Positions 40,801 to 52,959 of a stretch of 64,000 bases of DNA are shown one piece after another. The notes under the pieces were generated by a model, which made no database searches, had not been told where the DNA came from, and worked only from the letters and a program-made list of their open reading frames with translations. How positions within the stretch are numbered: the stretch's first letter is position 1; each line of letters starts with the position of its first letter. This stretch comes from Rotaria sp. Silwood1 (taxonomy: Eukaryota > Rotifera > Eurotatoria > Philodinida > Philodinidae): contig CAJNOP010000031.1 of the NCBI GenBank assembly GCA_905250075.1, positions 931,631 to 995,630 on the forward strand, in the 5' to 3' direction. Made by a program: the position numbers and the translations under genes.

Positions 40801-43800
40801 CTGTACACATTATATTATTTGTTGGTAATAAATTTTCTATACATAATATATCATCACGATGTATTTGTGAACCACGCCATGATAGATCAGCTTTAGGTAA
40901 AACAAGCTAAATAAAATAAAACAGAATTCACTTTAGTTTATTTAGAATATCAAAAAAAAAAAAGAAAATGTTTGTTATTGTTAGTTTTAAAATAAAGATT
41001 AATTCATTCATTGATTAAATCATTCCGTATTCGAATGTTATTGCATTCGAATTTTGTCTTTTATTTTCATTCTATAAATACCTCAACTGCATTTTTCTGA
41101 TCATCAATTCTATCCTAAAATATTATTCATATCTATAAAAATAAGTTAAATACAAAAAAAAACAACAAATGATTACTTCAGATATAATATCAGGATATTT
41201 AACTATTTTTCTTGACCATCCAACTGTAATAAGACTTTTATCTGTAAAAAGTATTCCAGTAATTTCTGCATCTTCAGCACTTGGTAATACATGAAGATTT
41301 AAACCATTCGCACTATTCCAAATCTTAGAAAAGAAAACTTAAAATAACAAAAAAAAAAAAATCAACTATGAAATCATACTTTAATAACTCCATTTCGAGC
41401 TCCTGTTGCAATTTTACGACATGATCGATCAAGAGAAATACATGTAATTTCTTCTCCATCATGTGCATCAAGGATAAAATAAGCTTTACGACCTGATTCA
41501 ATATCCCATGCACCCATACTTGAATTATCTGCACATGTTATTAACTTTAATCCGAAAACAAAAATAATTGTCAAAATGCAAAAAAAAGTAACAATGACAA
41601 CGAAACATTTACTTGTTTAAGTTTAGGATTATATATAGCACAACTAATTGGTGCAGAATGTGTTTCAGTAAAACTTCCTTCTCTAGCAGCATCTTTTCCT
41701 AATTTCATAAAACATATATAATCATTACATGCTACAACCAAGCCACCGGGTAAATTTGTTTCAACATTGTTTGTTGATGTATTTAAATATAAATCAGTTG
41801 GAAATGGTCCAAAACTTGGTGTTTTACCACCTAGTGTACTCGGAAATCGTATTGGAATTGTTTGAAGACAAGTATATTCTTTTAAATCCCAAGCTTTAAT
41901 AACCTATGAAATGATTATGATAATACAAACGAAAAATATCTCATAAAAATAAATTCATACTGCATCTTTACTAAATGTATAACACTGTACTAGACGTGAA
42001 TTAATTTTAATATCAACTACGGCTGCATGATGTCCTTCTAAAATGGCCATATTTTTTTGCGTTACATAAGGGTTCCAAATGCGTGCAAGATAATCAGCAC
42101 CACCAGTTATTAGCATATTCAATTCTTTACTGTAATCGAAACATTCGCAACCCTATAGGCAGAAACAAGAACACTTCATTTTAGTGATTTTTTATGTATA
42201 ATAAATAAAAAAATGGAAATCAGCCTAGATTTTTATATTTATTTACTTTATATAATCGAAAGACATATGGTTTCTTCAACTTATTGACATTTGTAATAAT
42301 TAAGGAATTACGATGGTCTCCACTCGATGCAATAATTGAATTATTATGTGGTACATAAAGTATTTTTCGAACATATTCTCGATGAACAGCACCCATACAA
42401 TAATATCTGACATATTTTTCATGATCTTTCAATTCCTATTATATAAGAAATAAATAAAGAATAAGTTTCTTTTTTGAAAAAAAACCCTATCTAAAAACTA
42501 ACATCCCAAAAAATACGTTGAACACTATTGCTAGTTGCTTTATCAGCTTTCGATGGATCAGTTTTACGTCGTAGTGGATCAAATAAAGCATTAACTGGAT
42601 TTTTAAAATATAATATATGTATTAAACCACAATCATCACCAAACATCAAAGCTGATTCACTATTTCCATTCTAGAAAAATAAGTTTGTTTTTTTTCAACA
42701 ATAAAAAAATAAAATTTATTTTATTTACCGTACGACTTGGATAATAATCTAGACAAGTTGGTACATTTTTTACACCTAAAATAAATCAATAAGATTTCTA
42801 ATATGAATTTTCTGTTGTTTTTCTCTGATTTACCAAATAAAGCAAATTCTTCAAGAAATGTTTCATTTGAAATAGTAAAAAAACGTAAATCCCGACTAGT
42901 TGATACAAGTGCTAATTTATGTGCATCAGTCATATAAATTGCATCTGTTACCCACATTCCAGCTCGACGACGATTTTGTCCAGCACCACTAACATTATTA
43001 TTTGTTCCATTGTCAAGTTCATCAGTAGCTGAATATGTTTTTTCTAGATTTAAATTTGTTGTCCATAATCCTAAATAACCTTCTTTACTTATATTAATAA
43101 ATTTAACTGGATTTTCTAGATGAAGTATTTTTGCTGTTAATTCTTGCTGAAAAAAAAAACAAAGCAAAATTTATGAATTTTCTTAATTATTGTAAATGTA
43201 ATACAAACTTTATTATGAAGTATATGACGAATTCTGGGTTCACTGTTAAATGGTGACATATGAGGAGTGTTTTCAAAATCTTCTTCTTGATAGAACTGAA
43301 GCATATAAGTACAAAAATCATTCCAATTAATTAGTCCTGTTTCTTTTGAATTCAACTAGATTGATGAAAATAAACATATATAAAATCGATTTTTAAATGA
43401 AAGTTTTGTTTTATAATTACTTTATCAAATAATTTTTCTAATAATTGTCCATAGTGAGTAGGATCTAATATAGATTCAAATGCTTCAACAAATTCTTCTT
43501 TATTTAATGAAACTGAAAAAAATCAATGATATAAGCAGAGAGTAAATAAAATAAAATTTCTTCTTACTAAGTGTTTTATCATTTGTTTTAGTTGAAATAT
43601 TGACACTCTCTGCTATTGTACGATTAAAACGTTGACGAAGAAGACGTAAATCTTCGACACGTAATTTTTTTTCAACATTTAATTCATCATCACTAAATAT
43701 AAATATGAATACTTTTAACCATAATCTATTCTTCCTTTTCTATATCTTATAATTGAATTTTTTTTAAAATAGATATTCATTAAAAGAAAGCAAACATTTG

Positions 43801-44020
43801 CTATTGTTCTCACTTATCAATTTATCTGTCATAGTTGATAGAGAAAAGAACAAAACGAATATCGATGAAGTATCAAAATTTAAGTCAATACACACCAATG
43901 AATGCTATTTAATATTACACATATCAATTACCTATCAACTCCAAGCAGAAGGCCACCATCATCATCAGATGTATATATTCCATCGTCAATAGGTAAATTT
44001 AAATTGGTAGTTGTATCCAT
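37870..44020 (-). CDS. EF-hand and WD40 repeat protein, WDR49/WDR64-like
   Basis: Twenty exons in transcript order: 44020-43932, 43692-43568, 43512-43421, 43355-43209, 43146-42834, 42775-42729, 42670-42503, 42435-42247, 42152-41961, 41903-41613, 41544-41380, 41323-41177, 41114-41082, 40906-40716, 40150-40032, 39195-38698, 38643-38528, 38473-38417, 38359-38204, 38151-37870. They give 1138 aa. The N-terminus is acidic. An EF-hand-like region follows (SLNKEEFVEAFESIL; LNSKETGLINWNDFCTYML), then about ten or more WD40 units, e.g. FINISKEGYLGLWTT, LITGGADYLARIWNP, VIKAWDLKEYTC, GAWDIESGRK, CTASYDGVINVWS, LICGDTLGEIRIWNI, LTGSTDHTTRLWTI. This order, and a length near 1,050-1,100, fits WDR49/WDR64 and insect WDY. 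WDR49 is also named CFAP337, a cilia-associated protein. Which paralogue this is cannot be settled by eye. Confidence 0.88.
39411..39682. repeat. Foldback repeat in a WDR49-like intron
   Basis: Inside the 836-bp intron (39196-40031), 39411-39450 (aaactgattttcgaattt ... actttgcag) is the reverse complement, with several mismatches, of 39644-39682 (tatgcaaagtt ... aaaaatcggttttt). The intron is far longer than its 50-60 bp neighbours, so an inserted hairpin element is the simplest explanation. Confidence 0.55.
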
Positions 44021-47000
44021 TACTTTTTATTATTTATTCTCTTCCTTTTTTGTTTAGTCGTTGCGACAGACAATGTTTTTATTGTTGGTTAAATGTTAAC
44101 AACATTATTAGTATCGATAAAATTGTTGTCGAGATCAAGAAAAACAATTTTTTTTCTATCGCCTTTCTTTTTTACATTTTTTTTAATGTTTCATTGTTGC
44201 TTGTCCTCATAGCATGTTGTCTTGTGCGCTCGTTTCTGTGGTTGTCACCTTGTGAACAACAGTCTTCACTTAGTCCATTTTTTTTTGGCAACAAAGGACA
44301 GAATTAAAAAAACTTTAGAATTGAAAAGAATAAAGAGAAAAAAATGTAAAGAAAAAGTACATGTTTGTTATTAATACATATAAAAGAAGAACTAAACAAA
44401 TCAAAAATCAATATATAAATAAATCGAACAAGTAACACAAACAGTGTATAAGTGAAGTTTAAACACTTCTTTTTTTCAATTATCGTTATGTTTCTTCATT
44501 GTATTTGTTCATAGAATAATAATCTTGACGAATAAAGTCATTGTATAAATAAAAGTACAGAGTAACATAATACAAGTAATAATTAATCAATAAATTTAAA
44601 AATAACAATGAGAATAAACAAAATCAAGTGTTTCAACTTTTATTACCATATATGATAAGGAAAGAAAAACAAAGTGAAACACATAGAATATAATAGATTT
44701 TAATCGAATTATCGTCAACATCACATGTAACATGTGATTGTACAGAATCAGAATGACAAATAACTTCAAAACTATTACATGAGAAATAAAAATTGGGTGA
44801 AAAGAACTGAGAATATTGATAATGTATATGTATTATTAAACTAACTCTCAGTTTTTGAAGCTAGTGTTCGTATCAGAATCAAAGAGAGGTTGATGTAATC
44901 TAAATAACTGGATAACGACAACAGTTATGGATCTGCAGTTTTCAGCAATCAAAAGATCATAGCTCCGAACGTTGTTTTTTGTCTGATACTACGTACATAA
45001 GAAAAACCTATTTTGAATTTCATCATTTTCACAAAGGATTTAAATAATTTACAAAAATGATATTTTGTTTCCGTGTAGTTTTGATTTTGATATATGCTTT
45101 ATGTAGAGGAACTTCAAATCTATAGTTCAAGACATTATTCACATGATTGCTCTTATCATTATCGCACAAGAGTATAGTGAAGAAATTAATAAATATAATA
45201 AAAACAGACATCATCATCGTACTAATTATATATACGTCTTTGAACAATGTCTAAAAATTCTACGAACTATTAAACAACGAAAACAATTATCTATTCACAG
45301 TCATCGATGCTACGTAGAATAATTCTAAGAATTTCTTTAATATCAAACGCTAAACACAAAAAAAACTTTTTTATATCAGATCTTCACTAACGATGATATT
45401 GTAATATTAATCTTTGTCAGACACAACTGTCATAAAATAGGTTACTAGTCAAAAAATGAATGAGATTCATGCAAGAATCACCAATAACACAAAATAATAT
45501 TCTTTTAAAGCTCATATCATATTCTAAAAATTTCTTTTAAATCTATGAAAAATGTTTAACTCTTCTGGATCTTGATGATGATTATTAAATGATATGGATC
45601 TGGTTATAGTAATTATAATATTTCTAGATCATACTGAATTAGTACACGGGATATTCAAGTTAATAAAACAGAACGAATGAGACATTCTTCCAAGTGTACA
45701 TTACTTTTCTCTAGTATGACACTATCAATGATTTCGATGTGAAGAACACAGCAATAAGATGTCAAGTTTATACTGATATTTATTTGAAATTTTTGATGTT
45801 CTATGTTTGAGAATCACACAAATGTATAGAAGTATCAATCACTCATCATATAATTTGTGTAACATATTTACGTCAGTCAATGTATTGGCAATTTATCGAT
45901 TTCTTTTCTTTAAACATGACTTGAAAAATTTCGAAACTGATTCTCTTGATTCAAACGATGCATTTGATGAGTGTCATTACTTGCTTTTCTACATGTTAAT
46001 GAGCATTTTAAAAAGTGAAACATTCTGTCGAGTAACGCATTCTAAGCGAATAATTGTATTTTCAAAACAATGAATACATAACAAGAAAACTTTTGGATCA
46101 TAAAAGCGAAAAAAAATTATTCTTTAAGTTAAGAATAACTGTCAACTATTGATTATTTTTGTTCTACTGTAACAATCGCTCATTACATCACCAAAGATAT
46201 GATGTTGACAAAGTCTCACAGATGTAACGGGTTGTTTCTATGCATATTGAATAACTTCAAGATCAGAGTAGAAAAAGAAATTTTGTCATACAAGAAAAAA
46301 TTTACTTAGTTGATGCAAAAATTCATGAATATTTTTGACTATGAAGAATCATATAAGAACTTCAAAATATTTCATATTTTGACATCATTTAGATTTAAGT
46401 ATTTGATAAAACAAAATCATAAAGTAAGATGCATGAAAAAGATTACTTCGAATTCATTTGATTACTTGTAATCAATATTTTAAACATAAAATTAATTATT
46501 ATAAGAAACATAGAACTACATAAGCAATATAATAACTAGCATAGTTATGTTCTTTTCTGTTTTAACTTTTTTTGCAAAAAAAAAAGAACCTGTCTTATAG
46601 ACTTGTGTATATTACTCGTTAATTATAAAAAAAAGTTTTTTCTTAATTAGGCTTTTTCTTTAATACATTGAGATTATCACGGACTTCAAAGTGCATTTCT
46701 TCAGACAAAAATCTCAAAATCTGATTTGTTTTGACAGTTTCGTATGTTTTTTTTGTTATATGTATTAAAATTTGTTTGTCATAATAAATTAATTGTTTAT
46801 TATAATTTTTCATTTCTGTTTCTACGGATGCAGCTTAAAATGAAATAATGTCTAGAAATTTGTGCAATATTCATTATTTGTATCAAATTGTTATTATATT
46901 ATTAATCCTTTCATTGAATAAATCCGCTTGAAAATGACATGAATGCAACATTCTAGCAGTCCAAATGTCAAATTATTTTTATAATCTTCTTTTTTCGTAC

Positions 47001-47410
47001 TTTATTAGAATCAATTGATGGAATGCTTTTTTACAAACAAAAATTGATCTGTCATCTTTTCTTTTAATAAGTCAACTGAAAAATAAAATAAATAGAAGAA
47101 AGAAGTTTACAGATATTATATCTTCTCTAAGTTATGTTCATTTATGTTTAATTCTATATTATTTTTACATTGAATAGATTCATCATTTTTTTCTTTCCGG
47201 TCTATTAAAATAACACTAATATAAATGAGTGTTGTTAATAGAGAGCACAATTTCCTGTCCTCTCATCGTCAAAGGTGTATAGTTTTGCAAATAAAGAAAA
47301 GTTATCAACATCATTTTCTATCTAAAAACAGTCGAATAGAACATACTAAACGATTTTTTTCTAGATTTAAGGATGTCATTATTCAGCATTTATTGATTCA
47401 ACAACAAAAC
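44021..47410. other. Intergenic with one old repeat arm
   Basis: About 3.4 kb between divergent genes. The first 250 bp are the WDR49-like 5' flank. Apart from the repeat at 44858-45170 I see no gene; the 88-codon ORF at 45807-46073 has no recognisable feature. The 186 bp before 47411 continue the receptor frame and may be its 5' UTR. Confidence 0.4.
44858..45170. repeat. Solo diverged arm of the 51-kb foldback family
   Basis: Runs in the same order as 50948-51222: agctagtgttcg / gactaatgtcgg, a gaggttgatgtaa block, ggatctgcagttttcagc / gacctgcggttttcacc, gttttgattttga, and gaacttcaaatctatagttcaaga. Identity is clearly below that between the two arms at 51 kb, and no partner arm is present nearby. 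Confidence 0.6.
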
Positions 47411-49459
47411 ATGTTTACGGATGCCGTATTAATTTCATCTTTTACATTAGCAACAATGCAAATCAATCGACATTTAGCATTATTCGTGCTTCTGTTTGGA
47501 ACTGTTGGCAATCTTCTCAATATTTGGGTATTGAGCGAACGTTCGTTAAGCCATAATCCATGTTCAACTTATCTCTGGTGGTCTTCTCTTTCCAGTGTCA
47601 TTTTTATTTGGTCAGGAATATTAACTCGCGTACTTCAAGGGTATGTAACATATCATTTGTTAAAGCATCCAAATGAAAAGAACTTGTGATATTGTCACAA
47701 ATAATGATTATCTTCATTAGAGGTCATCCATCAATGTCATCTTGGCGATGGAAAGGGAAAAGGTCAAATATTTCTGGACGTCCAATCTAGAGTCACTCGA
47801 CTCTAAAATTTTCGAATGCAGCTGATCAGGCTTTTTCGAAACGAGTGAAGGCCAGGTTGAATCGTACTTTGATACTCTCAATGAAGTTTTCTTATCGAAC
47901 TTGGATAGTTACCTGAAAGATATGAGATTTTTTCCAGTTTTTTGTAGTCGGTGACTGATGCATCCGACATATTTCTCAGGCGGCAAGAGTCCATCAAGTC
48001 TACAAATTTTCCAACCCGAACTCAGTATACAAAAACATTTCAGATCCAACCAGACGGACATGTGTATCGTTACTTGCTAAACATATTTTTCTTGGTTTTG
48101 CACACAATTTTCGACGAAAGTTTGAAGCATAATTTGTTTTGAAAAATATTTATAAAATTGAAAATGAACTGAATATGAATATGGTCTTTAAATAATTGAA
48201 GATTATGCTACATGGACAGACAATGATTTTTCCTGAGCAGTAATATGAACTTAGTTGAAATTTTGAGTGCTATTTATATAATATATATTTTGGTTTTTGT
48301 TTGTGAAATGTGTGTTTTTTCATTACTGTTTTTTGTTTAGGAAGTAGGAGTGGACTTGATGGAAATGGGCAAATCAGGACAGAAAAGATGAGAGGTTATA
48401 AAATATGGCTTTTACTTAGAAATCCTTTATGGATAACTCTGTTAATAATTTGTTGATAAAAGCCTGCAATTAAATTTAACAGTCAATTTTGCTATTCATG
48501 AGCAATTTTTTGTTAATTTTTAGATACAGCTTCAATTGGCCAAATGAAAATCAACCTCTATGTAAAATTCGACTTTTTATTTTAATAGTATGTTTTTCTG
48601 TGTCTGCATGGAGTCTTGTCGGTGCCAGCATTGATCGATATCTACGCAGTAGTGTTATAGTCAAATTTCGAAATTTAAGCACTGTTCAAACAGCAAGACG
48701 ACTTTTAATCATTATTATTACTGTATCTGTTCTAATATTCCTTGAAGTTTTCTATTGTTATGACGCAAGTGTGCCTAATGTTCCTGTAGCTTGTTATCCT
48801 CAAAGTCTACCATGTCGATTATACAATGATTGGATGCTTATTTTGATCTGTACTGTTATACCAAGTTTTTTTATGGCTGTTTTTGGTTCATTGACAGTTC
48901 GCAATATTCGAACACGAATTGTTCAACCAGCAGCGCATGTAGAACTTCCACATAATACAACGTATCAAAATTTACGATTGCGACTAAATGATCGTAATAT
49001 TAGTCATATGTTACTAATTCAGGTTAGTTTCAAATTTCTTCTTTGTGTTGAACAATCTATTTTTATTGTTTTCTAACAAAAGTTGTCATACTAAATACTT
49101 GATTAGACCAGGAATACTCAATAGTTAGAATAGTTGATATTTTGGAATGTTTCATTTCGATCTATAATATATATATATATATATACATGTATGTTTGAAT
49201 GAATATATAGGTTTCAGTGGTTCTTCTTATGAACTTACCAGTTACAATTCAACGTCTGTACGCCAGTTTAACAGCAAACTTACAGAAAACTACTCTTCGT
49301 GTAGCTACTGAAAATTTAATTTACTCTCTGGTTGTTTTAGTTTCTTTTCTTTCTTATTCAATATCATTTTATTTATACATCCTGACTGGTTCAATGTATC
49401 GTGCAGCACTAAGGCGTGTTGTTCGTCGTTTATTACGTCGCATTAGACTGTTGCATTAA
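47411..49459 (+). CDS. Rhodopsin-like G-protein-coupled receptor
   Basis: Three exons: 47411-47640, 48524-49022, 49211-49459, giving 325 aa. An in-frame ATG at 47225 would add 62 basic residues. I chose MFTDAVLISS because it leaves a normal short extracellular tail. TM1 has the class A glycine-asparagine (LFGTVGNLLNIWVLSERSL). TM3 follows LCKIRLF and ends SIDRYLRSS, a DRY box. Loop 2 has the partner Cys (CYPQSLPC). TM5 is LILICTVIPSFFMAVFGSL, TM6 starts after ISHMLLIQ, and TM7 is followed by a basic tail (YRAALRRVVRRLLRRIRLL). Short peptide-type receptors of this form are expanded in several invertebrates; the ligand is unknown. The first intron is 883 bp with no recognised content. Confidence 0.85.
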
Positions 49460-50947
49460 AATTTGAAGAATATTTGGATATGCATTCATTAATTAAAATC
49501 TATATATGTTTGTCTTTGTCCTTTGTCTGTGTTAATTATACTAGTATTTTCGTTCACAAACTTCAATGTATTACAATATAAATAATACAGATGAAAATAC
49601 ACGCATTTAAATATTCTCTTTCGTACATTTCTTTTTGAAAGATCAAACCTTTTTGTAAGAAACAAATACTTTTCTTAATGTCGACTCGCCAAATAAAGTA
49701 CGGTCATAGATAATAAATAGAGACCTCCATGACTATGACCCTGATTCGTGATCAAGTGGCAGATTTCTGCATATCAGTCAAAAAAAAAACTCGATGTTAA
49801 GCATAAAGATGATGATGAAAATTGTAATTACTCGAAAGAGAGACAAAATTAATGACGGAGATGGATAGAAATTATCAAGTGGTGATTATGAAAGTGAAAG
49901 AGAAAACTAATGATCATCATAATAATACTAAAGTTAAGATTTCTACTGAATAATTTTGTTCTCTTTATATCATATATTTCTTTTTGTTGATTGAAATTGT
50001 AATAAAAATATAAAATAAGAACATGATAAAAAATTTCGATTTATCATATTTTTAATTGAAATAAAAGAGCAAGGTATCAGTGATGGATTTTGGACTTTGG
50101 GACAGGAGTCGTCTATAGCTATAAATAACGCTTTGAAGTCTATTAAAGGTCGTATTCGGTCATTTTTGGGTGTTTTTCACTGAGAAAAATCGAAAAATAT
50201 TCCAGAAGAGAGAAGCGATCGTCTCTTTTAAAGTCGTCACTTCGAGATATTTGATTGTTGTATTTTTCATTTATTTGTTTAAATGATATGTTTTGTAGAG
50301 CGATTCGTATCGCATCGAATGGTATGTAGGAAATTGCTTTTTGTTTGTCGAATTTTTATCTTCTGACAAATCATACATCAGTTAAAGGATATGATAACAA
50401 TTTTAGGTGATGTAGTCAAATATTAGAACTCAGTATGTGTCTAAATCAACCTTATCAAATTTCGTTTAAAGCTATTTCAATTAAGTTTTGTCTCGTTTTC
50501 AATCATGAATGTCTAACAATATTTATCATAGTTTTCTTCGTACTTAAGACCTTAGCTTTTTTACAAGTTCAGTAATTTTTAGTTTTTATGATGATTTATA
50601 TTCTTTGACACCGCTTTCGAGGGCAAAGGTAATCAGTCGTGCATGTGTCTCAGAAATTACGTACCACCGAGTTCTATAAGCATTCCAATAAGTTGTCTTC
50701 TAAATTGATGTGCGTCTAGATCAAAGCGACCTCTTCTCAATGTCTAACTAGGTCACTTTTTCGATTTCGAAGAACATAAAGGTATATGAGCTTTGCAATA
50801 AATATTTGTTGAAGGAAACAGTTACTATCTATTAAGGATATATTCGGCATATTCCATCATTTGATATAAATAGATCTTTCAAAAATGGCAAAAAAGTTTT
50901 TCACTTTCAGACCTCTCTAAGAGGTACGAGATTGAACTGTTACAAAG
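49460..50947. other. Intergenic, no gene seen
   Basis: About 1.5 kb of AT-rich sequence downstream of the receptor. I see no ORF with features and no RNA gene. Confidence 0.4.
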
Positions 50948-51656
50948 ACTAATGTCGGCGCCAGAATTAAAGAGGGGTTGGTGTAACTTGAATAACTCAA
51001 CAACGGCAAGAGCTAGCGACCTGCGGTTTTCACCAATAGAAAGAGGAGGAGTGGGGACGTCTTTTTCTCTCATAATGTATAAGACGAAATCCTTCTAAAA
51101 CTGATCATATTCGAAAAACATGCAAAAGAACTCATGAAAATGACCTGCCCGTTAGATGAAATTTTGATTTTGACCTTTGATTTAGATAGAGGGACTTCAG
51201 ATCTATAGTTCAAGATACAATGCAAATGGTTGTCTTATTACATTATAATGCTGAGCAAATGGAATCATGCACTTACATGCGCAAAAAATAAGGAATTTAG
51301 CTGATTTTTTACTAAGTTTTCGCACTTTTTATCCTAGTAGCTTGAGATTTCGATGAAAATGTAAGAAAAAGTAAGAAAGCGCATTGTGTCTTGAACTATA
51401 GATCTGAAGTCCCTCTATCTAAATCAAAGGTCAAAATCAAAATTTCATCTAACGGGCAGGTCATTTTCATGAGTTCTTTTGCATGTTTTTCGAATATGAT
51501 CAGTTTTAGAAGGATTTCGTCTTATACATTATGAGAGAAAAAGACGTCCCCACTCCTCCTCTTTCTATTGGTGAAAACCGCAGGTCGCTAGCTCTTGCCG
51601 TTGTTGAGTTATTCAAGTTACACCAACCCCTCTTTAATTCTGGCGCCGACATTAGT
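50948..51656. mobile_element. Foldback element with near-identical 270-bp arms
   Basis: The left arm 50948-51222 and the right arm 51384-51656 are reverse complements with almost no mismatches; for example actaatgtcggcgcc begins the left arm and ggcgccgacattagt ends the right one. A spacer of about 160 bp separates them and contains nothing coding. Near identity of the arms implies recent insertion or ongoing conversion. It belongs to the same family as 44858-45170 and, more distantly, 51959-52515, all sharing a gat/acctgcggttttcacc core. Confidence 0.85.
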
Positions 51657-51958
51657 TTTTATTTTATCTTTTTCCTTATGAATTTAGATTCTGAGTGATC
51701 AAGTGTGATTAGAATATGAAGCTCTATTATATTCAACATATGTTCGGTCTGTGATGAAAATTAAAAATTCTGCATATTTTTGCACCCCCTCCTAGGGTTT
51801 AAAAGCAACACAGTGCACATCGATTCAGAGGACAATCATTTAGTATATTGGTAGAGCTTCGTAGCACACAGTTTCTGAGAAACTTGCACGATTGGTCACC
51901 TTTTCCCTTAGCAGCAACATAGAAGAATTTAAAACATTAGAATAACTAAAAATTAGAG
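51657..51958. other. Spacer between foldback elements
   Basis: About 300 bp that may contain an outer part of the next foldback element. No gene is seen. Confidence 0.35.
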
Positions 51959-52515
51959 AACCTATTGTCCATTTCAGAGTTAAATGGCCGTGGGAATTTT
52001 TTGAATAACTTTTGATAGGAATGAGATGGAGATCTGCGATTTTCACCGTTGAATAGAGCAGATGAAGACGCATCGAGTTATATATAGAAAGATTTTTCTA
52101 GCTACTTTCCTATAGGTTTTACATAAAACTTCAAGAAAAACAGCATGCTCCTCATGGTCCTGATTTTAATTTATTGATTTTCAGGAGTGCGGTAGAGTCA
52201 CCAAAGGAAGGGCTACAAAACTATATCAAGACTCTGTTTCTAACTACTACCAGTATGATATCCAAACCATCGGTACACAATTTTGTAGTATTTTGATAGA
52301 CAAGTCACTTTTTTCACATAGAAGAAAACAGCAATTCTTTGAAAACGTTTGACTAAATCTTTAGGAAATTAGTTAGAACAATCTTTCTATATATAATTCG
52401 ATACGTCTTTATCTGCTCTTTCCAACGGTGAAAACCGCAGTTCTCTATCTCGTTCCTACCAAAAGCTATGCAAAAAATGCTCACGGCCATTTATTTCTGA
52501 AATGGACAATAGTAT
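51959..52515. mobile_element. Older foldback element
   Basis: 51959-52098 and 52379-52515 are inverted copies with many mismatches: ctattgtccatttcag pairs with ctgaaatggacaatag, and gatctgcgattttcaccg pairs with cggtgaaaaccgcagt. The loop is about 280 bp. The shared core with the element at 50948-51656 shows common descent, and the divergence shows greater age. Confidence 0.7.
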
Positions 52516-52959
52516 ATAACTTCCCAAAACGTAAAAACTTGATGAAAAAGTAATTTTCTTATATATTATTCGATGAGACACGAGTTACTCTACAAAATGG
52601 TATAAGAATCTTTTTAATAAAGAAGAATAGTCATCCTATCCGGCAAGATCCTTTTTATTTTATCAAGCATAAAATCTTTATGAATGATGATAGTATTTTA
52701 TCAATTCATTAAGATGAATTTCCAGTGAAATATGACACAATAACAATCAACATTCATTGGATAATTTGCTTTTTTGGCTTTGTTACTACACAGTGCTTTA
52801 TTATTTTTCTATTAACTATACTGCAAACATATAATAAAAAAACAAACAATAACTAGACATCTCCACATTAATATAGAGTGCATCAGTTATTATATATGTT
52901 CATTTACAAAATAGTTCTAAAATAGTTTTTTTTTCTTTTAACAATTATACAAGTTCGAT
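52516..52959. other. 3' flank of the NMDA-type receptor
   Basis: AT-rich sequence with AATAAA-like stretches on the minus strand and no gene. Confidence 0.35.
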
